64,000 nucleotides of DNA from Aliikangiella sp965214955 (GCA_965214955.1 CBDCCU010000001.1:62001-126000); one strand, 5' to 3'. Shown: positions 26,284 through 36,334, counted from the stretch's first letter. Numbers and translations: made by a program. The notes: a model not told the origin generated them from the sequence alone.

Positions 26284-27502
26284 AGCGTTTTGCCCTCCGC
26301 TTAATGTTTGCTTGAACAACAAAGTGATCAATTAGTGGAGCAAACAAGTTAGCAAATAAAATCGCAAGCATCATGCCTTCTGGGTAAGCAGGATTAGCGA
26401 CACGAATAAGTACGCACATTAGACCAACCAATGCACCAAAGAAGAACTTACCTTTGTTAGTTAATGAGGCTGATACTGGATCAGTCGCCATAAACATCAT
26501 GCCAAATGCAAAGCCGCCTGTGACCAAGTGCCAATGCCAAGGCATATTAAACATATGATTGGTTTCGCTACCAATGGCATTAAATAAAAGTGCAGTAACA
26601 ACCATGCCCCCCATAACACCCGCGACAATTCTCCAAGAAGCAATTTTAAAGTACATTAAGGCAATGCCGCCGATAAAAATGGCTAAGGTAGAAACTTCAC
26701 CAATGGAGCCTGGTAAAAATCCAAAAAAAGCATCTTGCCAAGCTTGGCTTTGAATAGCATCAAAAAATGATAAGCCAAACGCTTCATTGAGTGCGCCAGT
26801 TGCGCCAACGGCTAGTGGTGTTGCACCAGAGAAACCATCTACAACCGTCCAAACATCACCAGACATATCGCCAGGATAAGCAAAGAATAAGAATGCACGA
26901 CCCGCTAGTGCAGGGTTAAGGAAATTTTTACCTGTACCGCCAAAAACTTCTTTGGCAATCACTACACCAAAGCTAATGCCTAACGCTGCTTGCCAAAGCG
27001 GAACATCGGGCGGAAGAATAAGGGCAAATAAAATTGAAGTAACAAAAAAACCTTCGTTTACTTCGTGTCCACGAACTGACGCAAACAATACTTCCCAAAA
27101 ACCACCCACAATAAATACCGTAGCATAAATGGGTAAGAAGTAGAGTGCACCAATAAATAGTGAACTTAATATGTTGGTTGAGTATTCCGCACCAAACAGT
27201 CCTATCATCCAGCCTCGCCAGCCAGCAAGTTCTGCTGTTCCTGTTGCATTCATAGCTTCAACGGTTTGAATGCCAACATTATACATTCCCCAAAACATCG
27301 CAGGAAAAGTACAAAACCAAACAAAAATCATAATACGCTTAAGGTCGATGTTGTCACGAACGTGCGAAGCATTTTTAGTGACATGACCTGGCGTATAAAA
27401 AATAGTGGTTACGGCTTCGTATAAAGCATACCACTTTTCGTATTTACCACCTTTCTCAAAATGAGGCTCTAAGTGGTCAATATATTCTCTTAAACCTTTC
27501 AT
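26273..27502 (-). CDS. nqrB: Na+-translocating NADH:quinone reductase subunit B
   Basis: The main membrane subunit, homologous to RnfD, which binds riboflavin and covalent FMN and takes part in Na+ pumping. The 409-residue protein starts MKGLREYIDHLEPHF, has about ten hydrophobic segments, and contains the flavin attachment motif SGATPL in DGFSGATPLAVG. It starts one base within the stop of nqrA. Confidence 0.97.
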   Translation of the reverse strand: MKGLREYIDHLEPHFEKGGKYEKWYALYEAVTTIFYTPGHVTKNASHVRDNIDLKRIMIFVWFCTFPAMFWGMYNVGIQTVEAMNATGTAELAGWRGWMIGLFGAEYSTNILSSLFIGALYFLPIYATVFIVGGFWEVLFASVRGHEVNEGFFVTSILFALILPPDVPLWQAALGISFGVVIAKEVFGGTGKNFLNPALAGRAFLFFAYPGDMSGDVWTVVDGFSGATPLAVGATGALNEAFGLSFFDAIQSQAWQDAFFGFLPGSIGEVSTLAIFIGGIALMYFKIASWRIVAGVMGGMVVTALLFNAIGSETNHMFNMPWHWHLVTGGFAFGMMFMATDPVSASLTNKGKFFFGALVGLMCVLIRVANPAYPEGMMLAILFANLFAPLIDHFVVQANIKRRAKRYVS

Positions 27503-28841
27503 TAGCCTTCCTTCTCGATTGTGGTTAATGCATCACGCAAGAGTGGACCATATTCATATTTACCCGGGCACACAAATGTGCAAAGAGCCATATCTTCTTC
27601 GTCAAACTCTAAACAGCCCAGTTGTTGTGCGGTATCGGTATCACCAGAAGCCAGTGCTCTTAGCAGTTGTGTGGGTAAAATATCCCAAGGCATTACTTGC
27701 TCGTAAACACCAATTGGCATAATGGCTCTTTCGCTGCCGCCAGTTGTAGTGGTGAAATTGAGTTTTTTATTGCTTAAATGAGAAATAAAGGCGTTAGTTA
27801 CCGAGAACTTGTCTGAGCCTAGGTGGATCCAACCAAAAAACTCTTTTTCACGACCTTCTTTTAGCACCGAAAGCTGAGTATGGTAACGGCCAAGATAACT
27901 ACGGTGATGAACCGCAATATGACCATTAAAAACGCTGCCAGAGATTATACGTTCATCATCGGCATTGATATTGCCAGCTACCAATTGATCGGTGTTAGCA
28001 CCAATACGCGTTTTAATTAAACGTGGCTCGTTTACCAATGGACCGCCTAATGAAATGACGCGATCACAAGATAATTTACCGGTAGTAAAAAGTTTACCAA
28101 TAGCAATAACATCTTGATAACCCAAGTGCCAAACCGTGCGTTTATCATTAACGGGTTTTAAAAGTGGATATGTGTTCCAACATTGCCAGCAGGGTGAATA
28201 CCGGTGAAAGCCTCGTAGGTTGCCATTGGATTTTTGGCTAAGTCAGGATTTTGTTCGCCGTTGTAAGCTACAAACAACTCGCCATCGGTAAGGTGTTTAA
28301 TAACCGTTAAACCCTGATTAAATGATTCGATTTGAGGACCAACTACAACCATTGGATCGGCTGCTAGCGGGTTAGTATCAAATAATGAAACAAATATTGC
28401 CGCAGGGGTTGAGTCAATTTCAGGCACTTTGCTCATGGGACGAGTTCTAAAGCTTGTCCAAAGCCCTGAGTTAACTAGGTTTTCGACTACTTTTTCGCGG
28501 CTAATTTGTGGTAAAGCGGCGGCATCGAATTGCTCAAAAATTTTGTGCTCATCGCCTTCCACTTCTATTACCACCGATAGCAGTTTACGTTTGGCGCCAC
28601 GATTAATTGCGCTAACTGTACCGCTTGCAGGAGCCGTGTAAATAACGCCAGCAGTTTTTTTATCAATAAAAAGCTCATCACCACATTTGACCTTATCGCC
28701 AATACGAACTTTCATTGAAGGCTTCATTCCTAGGTAGTCTTCACCAAGAATAGCCACTTCTGATACTGCTGGCCCATCAAGAATTTCTTGTTTGGGGCTT
28801 CCATTTATAGGAAGTTCCAGACCTTTGCGTATTTTTATCAT
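27502..28841 (-). CDS. nqrA: Na+-translocating NADH:quinone reductase subunit A, one frameshift as sequenced
   Basis: NqrA is the peripheral cytoplasmic subunit involved in ubiquinone binding. The 5' part (28841-28158) runs from MIKIRKGLELPINGSP to GIHPAGNVGTHIHF and then hits a stop. The 3' part (to 27502) resumes in another frame with GYQDVIAIGKLF and ends CTFVCPGKYEYGPLLRDALTTIEKEG. The pieces join if one A is added to the four-A run at 28160-28163 (plus strand), giving HFLKPVN, close to the HFLYPVN I recall in Vibrio NqrA. Joined length is about 446 residues, normal for the family. A sequencing error is likely, because the other five subunits are intact. Confidence 0.9.
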
Positions 28842-29032
28842 ATAAATTTCATTAGTAAAAAAGTTGAAAGTCAAACGTCAACTATAGTTTAGATCTGCTA
28901 AATCTGCTTAAAATTAACAGGGAGTTCCGTTGTAAAAGTAACGGATCTAATAGGACGCGCTCAGCCAAATTTACACCAAAAATTAGCTTTTATTGAGACT
29001 TAAAATATTAAGCCCAGATTTTTGGCGCGCGT

Positions 29033-29062
29033 ATTATACGAGAATCGCCTGATAAATGACCA
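29033..29062 (-). promoter_or_regulatory. Sigma-70 promoter for the nqr operon
   Basis: On the minus strand a perfect TATAAT lies at 29038-29033, and an 18-base spacer separates it from TGGTCA (4 of 6 matches to -35) at 29062-29057. It is about 190 bases upstream of nqrA. The transcript leader contains a small inverted repeat, TCCGTT-N8-AACGGA, at 28926-28945. The rest of the 389-bp gap to the divergent gene at 29231 shows only an AT-rich palindrome at 29142-29160. Confidence 0.5.
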
Positions 29063-29230
29063 GCGAAAACATAAAAAAAGCTAAAATATTCATAATAATT
29101 ATTTTATATTCACACATTTACCAGCAATTTACTCTATACTGGAAAAAATATATATTTTTCAATAAGTTTCATTGTATAAAGTGGCTATTTGGGCTGAAGG
29201 CATCGCTTTTTATTGGCTAGAGGGGGGCTC

Positions 29231-30673
29231 GTGTTAAAGAAGTTTTGGCTCGCGCTACTCTGTTTTTCGCTGGTATGGCTTAAATTAAGCCATGCAGCCG
29301 ATAAAGCCGAAGAAGAAATAATGAGACCTGCCTTGGTGAGCAGCCTTGTTAAACAAGTCAACTGGTTACCAGAAAAGCTTAAGCTTGTTAGTGGAAAAAA
29401 CTTTAATCTTTGTATTTACAAGCACCGCCCCACCTATCGTAGTTTTGCAAAACACTTAAATGCTCTTTCTATTCAAACGCGAAAAGTTGAAGTAAAGCTG
29501 CTTGCTCATATAAAAGATATAGTCAACTGCCACGCTATGTTTATTCGCGAAGCAGATGTTAGCGATAGTCTACAGATTATAAATGCCATTCAAGACAAGC
29601 CAGTATTACTTATTGGTGACGGTAAAAACGCCGCTCCTGCGGGGTTTCATATAGGTGTTTATGTTGGGGATGATGGTTTTTTTGAATTTGATATTAATCT
29701 CGACGCTTTCTATAAAACACGACACACACCTAATTTGCAGTTGTTTGCACTTGGCAAAGTGGTTTCAAGCCCTATAGCAAGCAAAGTTAATGTTATGCGT
29801 AGTTTAATTAGTTATACCGAATGGCCCGAGCAAGCGATTAGTTCAGAGTTTGTTATTTGTGGGGAAAGCGAGTCAATTTTTAGCACTTATGCAGCGTATC
29901 GATTAAAACAAAAACCGATAAAAATGCGGTTGTCACGGTTTCAGCAAATAGATAATGACAGTTCAACTGAAAATTGTCATGTTATATTGGTTGATAATGA
30001 AAAGTCAGCATTAACTAAAAAACTTATCTTTGAAAGGGCAAACTCAAAAGCATTACTCATAGGTAACGATTTTGGGCTAGGCAACAAAGGTGTTCATTAT
30101 AATCTTGCTTTGCCTAAGAATGAGATTAAGTATAAATTTGAGCTTAACTTAATTGCGTTGCACCTTTCTGGATTTAAACCGCATTTTCAATTAGTTAATT
30201 CTGCATTAGTGGTTAAGCTTGATTTTGCTGCACTTTCTGAAAAAGTCACACAAATATTAAGTGCTACTCAATGGCCGCAAAAAGATAAGCTTAAACTTAG
30301 TGATGATTTATCTTTGTGTATTTGGGCAAGTGAAAATAACTTCAATGCGTTTAATTATTTTTATCCTGACATTACCAAGGTTATCCCCAGTATTAAATTA
30401 ATTAAATCCAACAGCGCTGAAGTAAAATGTGCCGCAATATTGGTATTAAACGCAACTCAACAAGAATGGAAAACAATTGCCCGTATACAAAAGTCTAATC
30501 AAGCACTACTTATTTCTGAAAGCGGAAAAGACAAACAGCAACTAAGCCATTATTTTATAAAAATAATGCCAAATAAAATTGAAATAAAAGAAAATAAAGA
30601 AAGTTTAAAAAAGTTAGGCTTTGTGGCAAACATACCTGCTAACCCTAGATTTCAACTAAGGGGTGAAAAGTAA
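29231..30673 (+). CDS. Secreted protein with three tandem YfiR-like domains
   Basis: From the GTG at 29231 (GAGGGG six bases upstream) the product is 480 residues, with a signal peptide ending SHA at about 22. Three repeats of roughly 145 residues follow, each resembling YfiR (DUF4154): an opening W.P strand (VNWLPEKL, YTEWPEQA, ATQWPQKD), a short LCI/VIC strand, a central C.xI/V strand (NCHAMFI, NCHVILV, KCAAILV), and a lLIg/lLIs strand. The first two end with FxxNL and a hydrophobic helix. YfiR is the periplasmic inhibitor of the diguanylate cyclase YfiN. The next gene starts within this stop (TAATG) and encodes a membrane GGDEF/EAL protein, so this protein probably regulates it. The repeat reading is by eye. 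Confidence 0.72.
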   Translation: MLKKFWLALLCFSLVWLKLSHAADKAEEEIMRPALVSSLVKQVNWLPEKLKLVSGKNFNLCIYKHRPTYRSFAKHLNALSIQTRKVEVKLLAHIKDIVNCHAMFIREADVSDSLQIINAIQDKPVLLIGDGKNAAPAGFHIGVYVGDDGFFEFDINLDAFYKTRHTPNLQLFALGKVVSSPIASKVNVMRSLISYTEWPEQAISSEFVICGESESIFSTYAAYRLKQKPIKMRLSRFQQIDNDSSTENCHVILVDNEKSALTKKLIFERANSKALLIGNDFGLGNKGVHYNLALPKNEIKYKFELNLIALHLSGFKPHFQLVNSALVVKLDFAALSEKVTQILSATQWPQKDKLKLSDDLSLCIWASENNFNAFNYFYPDITKVIPSIKLIKSNSAEVKCAAILVLNATQQEWKTIARIQKSNQALLISESGKDKQQLSHYFIKIMPNKIEIKENKESLKKLGFVANIPANPRFQLRGEK

Positions 30674-32754
30674 TGTTTGGAATTGGTCGCTCTATTCGCA
30701 CAAAGATTATTGCGATTATTTTAACCACATCGGCCACCGCCTTTTGTGTTGGTTTGTTGGCGATTAGCGTTAATTTTTATAATTTAACTCAAGAACACTT
30801 AGTGTCTGATGCAGAAAGTAAGGCGGCATTAATAGCAACTAATGCCGCAGTACCGATTAGCTTTGCAGACAAACAACTGCTTAATCAGTTGCTACAAACA
30901 GCAACTTTTAATGCCGAATATGGGATAGCTATTTTTGATAATACTCATACTATTTTAGCCAGTAAAATTAGCACTGATGATTTTTATATTAGTAAGTCTG
31001 AGTTTGAATCTGATAAAAAAACGATATGGGCTGATGATAAGCTATTTATTTGGCTGCCTATTGAACAGCCTGACGGCGAAATGTCGGGAGTGCTCTATTT
31101 AAAGGTATCGACTAAGGATTTTTACCAACAAATAAGAGACTTCACAGTAATGAGTATATTGATTGCACTTGTACTCATGTTCTTTGTTTTTCTGGTATCT
31201 ACACGATTGCAAAAATCAATTTCTGAACCCATTGTCGAGCTAGATAATTTTAGCCGAAAAGTCAGTAAAAGCGGCAACTATAAACTAAGGGTTTCGTCAT
31301 TTGAAGAAAACGAAATAGGCTCTTTAGCGCGCTCTTTTAATCAAATGTTAGAGACCATAGAGCGTAAGCAAAAAGAAAGAGATAATGCTAGTGAAGCACT
31401 TAAACTCAATAAAAAGCGCTTAGAGCGAGCAGTAAAAGATCTTCAATACTTGGCAAATTACGACTCACTCACTCAATTGCCTAATCGCGCCTTATGCATG
31501 GATCGGATTAAATATTCATTAAAAAGAGCAGTAAGAACCAATACAATGGTTGCTATTTTATTTTTAGATCTTGATCACTTTAAAGACGTTAATGATTCAT
31601 TAGGTCATGCGGTAGGTGATCAGCTATTAAAAGCAACCAGTCAAAGATTGCTCGAAAAAATAAGAAGAGAAGATACTTTAGCAAGACTAGGCGGCGATGA
31701 GTTTATCATTTTACTCAACGACATAAACAACCTTGAAGATATTATTAGTATTGTTGAAAAAATTGTTCAAGGGTTTGAAACACCATTTCAGCTTTCAAGT
31801 TATGAAGTAAACACCACGGTGAGCATTGGTGTTTGCTCTTTTCCACAAGATGGAACCAATGTAGATTCATTAATGAAAGCCGCCGATGCAGCAATGTATA
31901 AAGCAAAAGAAGTTGGCAGAAACACTTATGAGTTTTATGAAGCGAGCTTAAATAAAATGGCAACCAGAAGGCACCAGCTAGCCAATGAATTGCGACAAGC
32001 CATTAAAAATGAAGAGTTTAGGTTAGTTTATCAGCCACAACTTGATGTAAAGAAAAATAAAGTGATGGGAGCCGAGGTTCTTTTAAGATGGCATCATCCT
32101 ATTTTAGGTAGCATTTCACCCGCTGAATTTGTTCCTATTGCAGAAAGCACTGGGCTAATTCGTGAAATTGGTAATTGGGTTTTAGAAAATGCTTGTCGAA
32201 GTATTGCTGGCTGTATTAAAGCGGGTGTTGAAATAAGGCTTGCGATTAATCTTTCTGCCGCACAGTTTAGGCAAATTGATTTACCTGAAATTATTGCGGG
32301 TAAATTACAAAAATATCGTATTCCGCCTAGATTGCTTGAAGTAGAAATTACCGAAAGTATGTTAATGCGCGATGTGACTCAGGCTATTGACATATTAGAA
32401 CATCTTAAAGATATGCAAATTCGTATTGCGATTGATGACTTTGGCACTGGCTATTCATCGTTAGCCTATTTAAGACGCTTTCCATTAGACGCCTTAAAAG
32501 TTGATCGCTCATTTATTGATGAACTAGTAGTTGACCAAGATGATACCGCCATTACCATGGCAATTATCTCCATGGCAAAGAGTTTGCGTTTAGAGGTGAT
32601 CGCTGAAGGGGTCGAAACTCAAGAGCAGCTCAATTTTTTAATGGAAAATGGCTGTGATGAAATTCAAGGATACTATTTTTCTAAGCCACTTGAATTTAAT
32701 GCTTTCGTTGAGTTTATAAAAAAGCCATCAGTTCATATTGAGAAAATGTCCTAA
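30673..32754 (+). CDS. Membrane HAMP-GGDEF-EAL c-di-GMP protein (YfiN-like N-terminus)
   Basis: A 693-residue inner-membrane protein that makes and/or degrades cyclic di-GMP. It has a first helix at about 12-32, a periplasmic CHASE8-like sensor (33-155), and a second helix at about 157-178. HAMP follows (180-232, SISEPIVELDNF), then a coiled coil. The GGDEF domain has the catalytic GGDEF at 340-344 and an intact inhibitory RxxD (RRED, 331-334). The EAL domain has EVL at 468-470, EITES, DDFGTGYSSL, EGVET and QGYYFSKP. Both domains look catalytically competent. The N-terminal layout matches YfiN/TpbB, but the added EAL domain differs. It is coupled by a one-base overlap to the YfiR-like gene. 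Confidence 0.92.
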   Translation: MFGIGRSIRTKIIAIILTTSATAFCVGLLAISVNFYNLTQEHLVSDAESKAALIATNAAVPISFADKQLLNQLLQTATFNAEYGIAIFDNTHTILASKISTDDFYISKSEFESDKKTIWADDKLFIWLPIEQPDGEMSGVLYLKVSTKDFYQQIRDFTVMSILIALVLMFFVFLVSTRLQKSISEPIVELDNFSRKVSKSGNYKLRVSSFEENEIGSLARSFNQMLETIERKQKERDNASEALKLNKKRLERAVKDLQYLANYDSLTQLPNRALCMDRIKYSLKRAVRTNTMVAILFLDLDHFKDVNDSLGHAVGDQLLKATSQRLLEKIRREDTLARLGGDEFIILLNDINNLEDIISIVEKIVQGFETPFQLSSYEVNTTVSIGVCSFPQDGTNVDSLMKAADAAMYKAKEVGRNTYEFYEASLNKMATRRHQLANELRQAIKNEEFRLVYQPQLDVKKNKVMGAEVLLRWHHPILGSISPAEFVPIAESTGLIREIGNWVLENACRSIAGCIKAGVEIRLAINLSAAQFRQIDLPEIIAGKLQKYRIPPRLLEVEITESMLMRDVTQAIDILEHLKDMQIRIAIDDFGTGYSSLAYLRRFPLDALKVDRSFIDELVVDQDDTAITMAIISMAKSLRLEVIAEGVETQEQLNFLMENGCDEIQGYYFSKPLEFNAFVEFIKKPSVHIEKMS

Positions 32755-32911
32755 AATAGCGAAAATAATCGCAAATTATCAGTTGAAGCCAATTAGAAAG
32801 AAAAATAGCGCTAAATAACTCAATATTTAGTCGCCTAAATCTTGTATATAGCAGTTTAGTCAGGTAACATTTGCGCCCTTTTTATCGCTTCACACTGAAT
32901 AAAGAGAGCTA

Positions 32912-33673
32912 ATGAGCGAAGTTAGAAATAAAGTCATTGCGGGTAACTGGAAAATGAACTGCTCTCGTGAGCAAGCTGTTCAGTTGGGCAACGAAATTAT
33001 TCAATCTTCATCGGCTGAACAATCTGCCGAAATGATCATTTGTGTTCCTTCTATTCATTTAGCAGATATTTCAGAGTTAACCTTTGATAGCGCGGTTAAA
33101 TTAGGTGCACAAAATGCTCATTGGGAGCAAAAGGGCGCATATACGGGTGAAATTAGCGTAGAAATGCTAAAAGATTATGCTGTTGACTATTTATTAATTG
33201 GTCATTCAGAAAGACGCGATATTTTCGGTGAATCGAATGAAATGGTCGCAAAAAAATTTGCGGCGGCTTTAAAAGCAGGCATTGAACCCATATTATGTAT
33301 TGGTGAATCGCTTGAACAAAGAGAGCAAGGTATTACGCTCGATGTTTTAAAAGCGCAAGTAAGCGCAGTGATTGATTTAGTCGGTATCAACGCTTTTTCA
33401 AACGCTAAAATTGCCTACGAGCCTATTTGGGCTATTGGCACAGGTAAAACAGCAACACCAGAGCAAGCACAACAGGTGCATCAACAACTACGAGAGTGGT
33501 TAGCGAGCTTTAGCGCTGAAATTGCTGAAAAAATACAAATTTTGTACGGTGGTAGTATGAATGCTACTAACGCAAATGAGTTACTCTCTCAGCCAGATAT
33601 AGATGGCGGATTGATTGGTGGCGCCTCGTTAAAGGCGGCGGATTTTTTAAAGATTTATTCTTTTGCAGGATAA
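32912..33673 (+). CDS. tpiA: Triosephosphate isomerase
   Basis: The glycolytic enzyme interconverting dihydroxyacetone phosphate and glyceraldehyde 3-phosphate. The 253 residues include the N-terminal AGNWKMN with the catalytic lysine, GHSERR with the catalytic histidine, AYEPIWAIGTGKTAT with the catalytic glutamate and the mobile loop, and the phosphate-binding YGGSM and GGASL. GAGAG lies eight bases before the ATG, and secG follows directly, the common gammaproteobacterial order. Confidence 0.98.
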   Translation: MSEVRNKVIAGNWKMNCSREQAVQLGNEIIQSSSAEQSAEMIICVPSIHLADISELTFDSAVKLGAQNAHWEQKGAYTGEISVEMLKDYAVDYLLIGHSERRDIFGESNEMVAKKFAAALKAGIEPILCIGESLEQREQGITLDVLKAQVSAVIDLVGINAFSNAKIAYEPIWAIGTGKTATPEQAQQVHQQLREWLASFSAEIAEKIQILYGGSMNATNANELLSQPDIDGGLIGGASLKAADFLKIYSFAG

Positions 33674-33676
33674 ACC

Positions 33677-34146
33677 ATGGAAATTATATTAATTGTTTAC
33701 TTAGTTGTTTCAATCGCTTTGATTGGAATTATTTTATTACAGCAAGGTAAAGGTGCCGAAATGGGCGCATCTTTTGGTGCTGGTGGTGCTAATACGGTAT
33801 TTGGTGCGTCGGGCTCAGGCAATGTGCTCACCAAAACTACAACCATTTTAGCCATTTTATTTTTTGCTACGGCGATTGCTATTAGCTACATAAATTCAGC
33901 CGAAGTAGTTGAAACTGATAGCATTATTGATGTTGTTCCTGCTGATCAAGCAACCCCTAAACTACAAGATAGCAAATCGTTAGATGCTGAATTACCTGTT
34001 GCGACTAAAGGTGTAGAATCAGAAGTTGCACCAGCGCAAAAAGCGGCAACCGATGCGAAAGATAACACCGAGAAATAAAAGTAGAAGCAGCCAAAGAAAA
34101 AGTAGCTGAAGACAAAGAAGAAGAGAAAAAAGAAGGCGAGCAATAG
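33677..34146 (+). CDS. secG: Preprotein translocase subunit SecG, frameshift in the C-terminal tail as sequenced
   Basis: SecG is a small inner-membrane subunit of SecYEG. Residues 1-75 carry the family core: helix one, the LLQQGKGAEMGASFGAGGANTVFGASGSGN loop, and helix two. The frame first stops at 34078 after a charged tail. A further 21 sense codons in another frame (34081-34143, EAAKEKVAEDKEEEKKEGE) continue the same Lys/Glu-rich character to a stop at 34146. Adding one A in the 34071-34080 region joins them. SecG tails vary, so either end is workable for function. Confidence 0.9.
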
Positions 34147-34204
34147 CCTCAGTTTGTTAAGCTAACGGCTTTAAGCAAAGCATTTAGCTAAAAATCTAAT
34201 CCTT

Positions 34205-34290
34205 GCGGAAGTGGTGGAATTGGTAGACACGCCATCTTGAGGGGGTGGTGAGCATAGCTCGTGCGGGTTCAAGTCCCGCCTTCCGCACCA
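34205..34290 (+). tRNA. tRNA-Leu (anticodon GAG)
   Basis: An 86-base gene with encoded CCA. The acceptor stem is GCGGAAG pairing with CTTCCGC. The D-arm is GTGGTGGAATTGGTAGACAC, the anticodon loop is TTGAGGG with anticodon GAG on stem CCATC/GGTGG, and a long class II variable arm is followed by the T-arm with GGTTCAAGTCC. It follows secG, the usual position for this tRNA. Confidence 0.96.
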
Positions 34291-34311
34291 AGTTTAATTT
34301 AATTGTTATTT

Positions 34312-34344
34312 AAGGCTCAATAGTTTATCTGTTGAGCCTTTTTT
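34312..34344 (+). terminator. Intrinsic terminator after tRNA-Leu
   Basis: A 9-bp arm AAGGCTCAA and its complement TTGAGCCTT flank an 11-base loop, followed by a T run, 22 bases after the tRNA. Confidence 0.85.
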
Positions 34345-34429
34345 GTTATCAGCACTTCGCAAAAAGTTTACTTAGCAAACCTTCTCGCGTAGGCTTCAAT
34401 TCAACTAATAATCTTAATCAATAAGTTAC

Positions 34430-36205
34430 ATGATCCTTTGTTTTAACGAGTTTAAATTCGATACAGAGCAATTGCTTTTAGAAAAGCAGGATCGGGTTAT
34501 TTCGTTAAGTGAAAAGCCAGCGCAGTTATTAGCATTGTTGGTCGAAAACCCGAATATTATTTTTAATAAAGAGCAGCTTTTAGATCAGGTGTGGAAGGAA
34601 CGTGCAATTTCGGAGCAGGTGGTTTTTCAAAATATTAGTTACTTGCGGTCTTTATTCGGCGCAGACTCGATTAAAACTTTTGTGAAAAAAGGTTATCAGT
34701 GGCAGCTACCGTTAACTGAAGAGTTTATTGAAAATAATCAATCAAAATCAATTAAACCGATTAAACGAAAAGCTATCGCGGTATTGACTGTTCTATTGGT
34801 TATCGCTGTGACTTTTATATGGCAAAGTAAGAATAAATCTTTAGTGGAAGGCGAGTTATCACTATCTCAAAGCTCAGGGTTGGTTGCAGTCACCTTAGAT
34901 AAAAGCGGTGATTTGATAGAGTATTCCGCTTTAAACTCAACCGAGCCATTAAACTTAGCTTCGCAAAGGCTATTTGATTCGCCTTTTTCTACATGGCAAG
35001 CAGTTAGTCGCTCTGAGCGTGAGTTGGTACTTGCTCATAAGTTTTATCCTTACCAAAACAATCAAACGTTGCGCTTTATTCTTCAAGGCAAATACCGCAG
35101 TTGGCAAGGCTATATTGTTGGCTCTAATGAGGAACAAAGAAACGAACAATTATCGAATTTAATTGCTTTATTAGCGAAACGAAATTTTTTTACTGTTCCA
35201 TCGGATCATACGGCACTCACCATTTTAAATACGCTGTCTGAGCCGTTGAATAATAATACTTTATTAATGATGCAACAGATAGAAATGAATTATCAGCTGG
35301 GTTATCAAGATAGAGCGATAGCACAAATTGATACTTTATTAGAAGCAGAGCCTGCTCAAATTACTCAAGGAATTTTGCAAATGAGAAAAGGCATGGTGAA
35401 AATGCGAAATACTCAGTGGCAAGATGCAGAATCACATTTGATAAAAGCAATTCAGATCTTTGAAGAACTATCGGCAAAAGAGTTACTGGCAAAAGCACAC
35501 ATTCAATTAGCTTGGTTTGAGTTACATGCAGAAAAGTATTCTAGAGTCAGAAAAAATCTTGCCTTGGCAATTACTAATGCGCGTACTGCTAATGAGCCGT
35601 TATTAGAGTATCAAGCGCATATCACCCAATCATCGCTGGCGGGTAAACACGGTGAAACCTTGTTAATGCAACATGAGCTTGAGGCGGCAGAGCAAATTTT
35701 TCAGTTGCAAAGTTTAGCTGAGGAACATCGACTGCCAATGTATTTTTTACAAGCGGCTTTAACTGAGCTTCTAGACGAAAAGCACCAACATTATATGAAG
35801 GTATTAAGCACCGATTATTCCCCTTTATATCAAGAGCGGTTTTATTATGCGACAAAGCGAGTGGTTGAGTATTTTGTTAGTGTAAGTCAGTTCGAGCGAG
35901 CGTTATTAAATATTCCTTCGTGGATTAGAGGCTCATACGCTTTGCTTTTACAGTCTTATATAGCTTCTGCGCAAAACCAAACTGAATTAGCCACTCAAAA
36001 AGCAGTATTAGCGTTTAGACAAGCGCAACTCGATTATCAGTTAGTTGATGCGCTCGATGCGGCATTATTGCTCCTTCAATATAACGAGAATAAAAGTGCT
36101 TTAGATAACCCTCAACACTATATTGATTATATTCATCAAAATGCGAATCACCGTTGGCTAAGAGACAATCAAGCCATATTAAAACGATTAAAAATTATTG
36201 ATTAG
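34430..36205 (+). CDS. CadC/ToxR-like membrane-anchored transcriptional regulator
   Basis: A 591-residue protein. Residues 1-100 form an OmpR/ToxR-type winged helix (LSEKPAQLLALLVENPNIIFNKEQLLDQVW, then VVFQNISYLRSLFG and KTFVKKGYQW). A single membrane segment follows at about 115-131, then a large periplasmic part whose helical pairs (about 270-480) look TPR-like. Regulators of this design bind DNA at the membrane and sense periplasmic signals. The likely target is the FGE-fold secreted protein gene 130 bases downstream in the same direction, but this is inference. No near-identical named family member is recognised. Confidence 0.8.
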   Translation: MILCFNEFKFDTEQLLLEKQDRVISLSEKPAQLLALLVENPNIIFNKEQLLDQVWKERAISEQVVFQNISYLRSLFGADSIKTFVKKGYQWQLPLTEEFIENNQSKSIKPIKRKAIAVLTVLLVIAVTFIWQSKNKSLVEGELSLSQSSGLVAVTLDKSGDLIEYSALNSTEPLNLASQRLFDSPFSTWQAVSRSERELVLAHKFYPYQNNQTLRFILQGKYRSWQGYIVGSNEEQRNEQLSNLIALLAKRNFFTVPSDHTALTILNTLSEPLNNNTLLMMQQIEMNYQLGYQDRAIAQIDTLLEAEPAQITQGILQMRKGMVKMRNTQWQDAESHLIKAIQIFEELSAKELLAKAHIQLAWFELHAEKYSRVRKNLALAITNARTANEPLLEYQAHITQSSLAGKHGETLLMQHELEAAEQIFQLQSLAEEHRLPMYFLQAALTELLDEKHQHYMKVLSTDYSPLYQERFYYATKRVVEYFVSVSQFERALLNIPSWIRGSYALLLQSYIASAQNQTELATQKAVLAFRQAQLDYQLVDALDAALLLLQYNENKSALDNPQHYIDYIHQNANHRWLRDNQAILKRLKIID

Positions 36206-36334
36206 AGATTGGTTTTTTCTAATTGCTTGATTTTATTAGTTAAAAAGATTTTAGATAAATAATAAAGCATTTTTAAGACGCTTAAACACTTCTGCCATAC
36301 CTTGTTAATTCACTTTATTAATGAGGAAATCAAA

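Noticed and set aside
32811..32830. Terminator after the GGDEF/EAL gene (CTAAATA-N6-TATTTAG)
   Set aside because: The stem is short and AT-rich with no T run, so it is not convincing.
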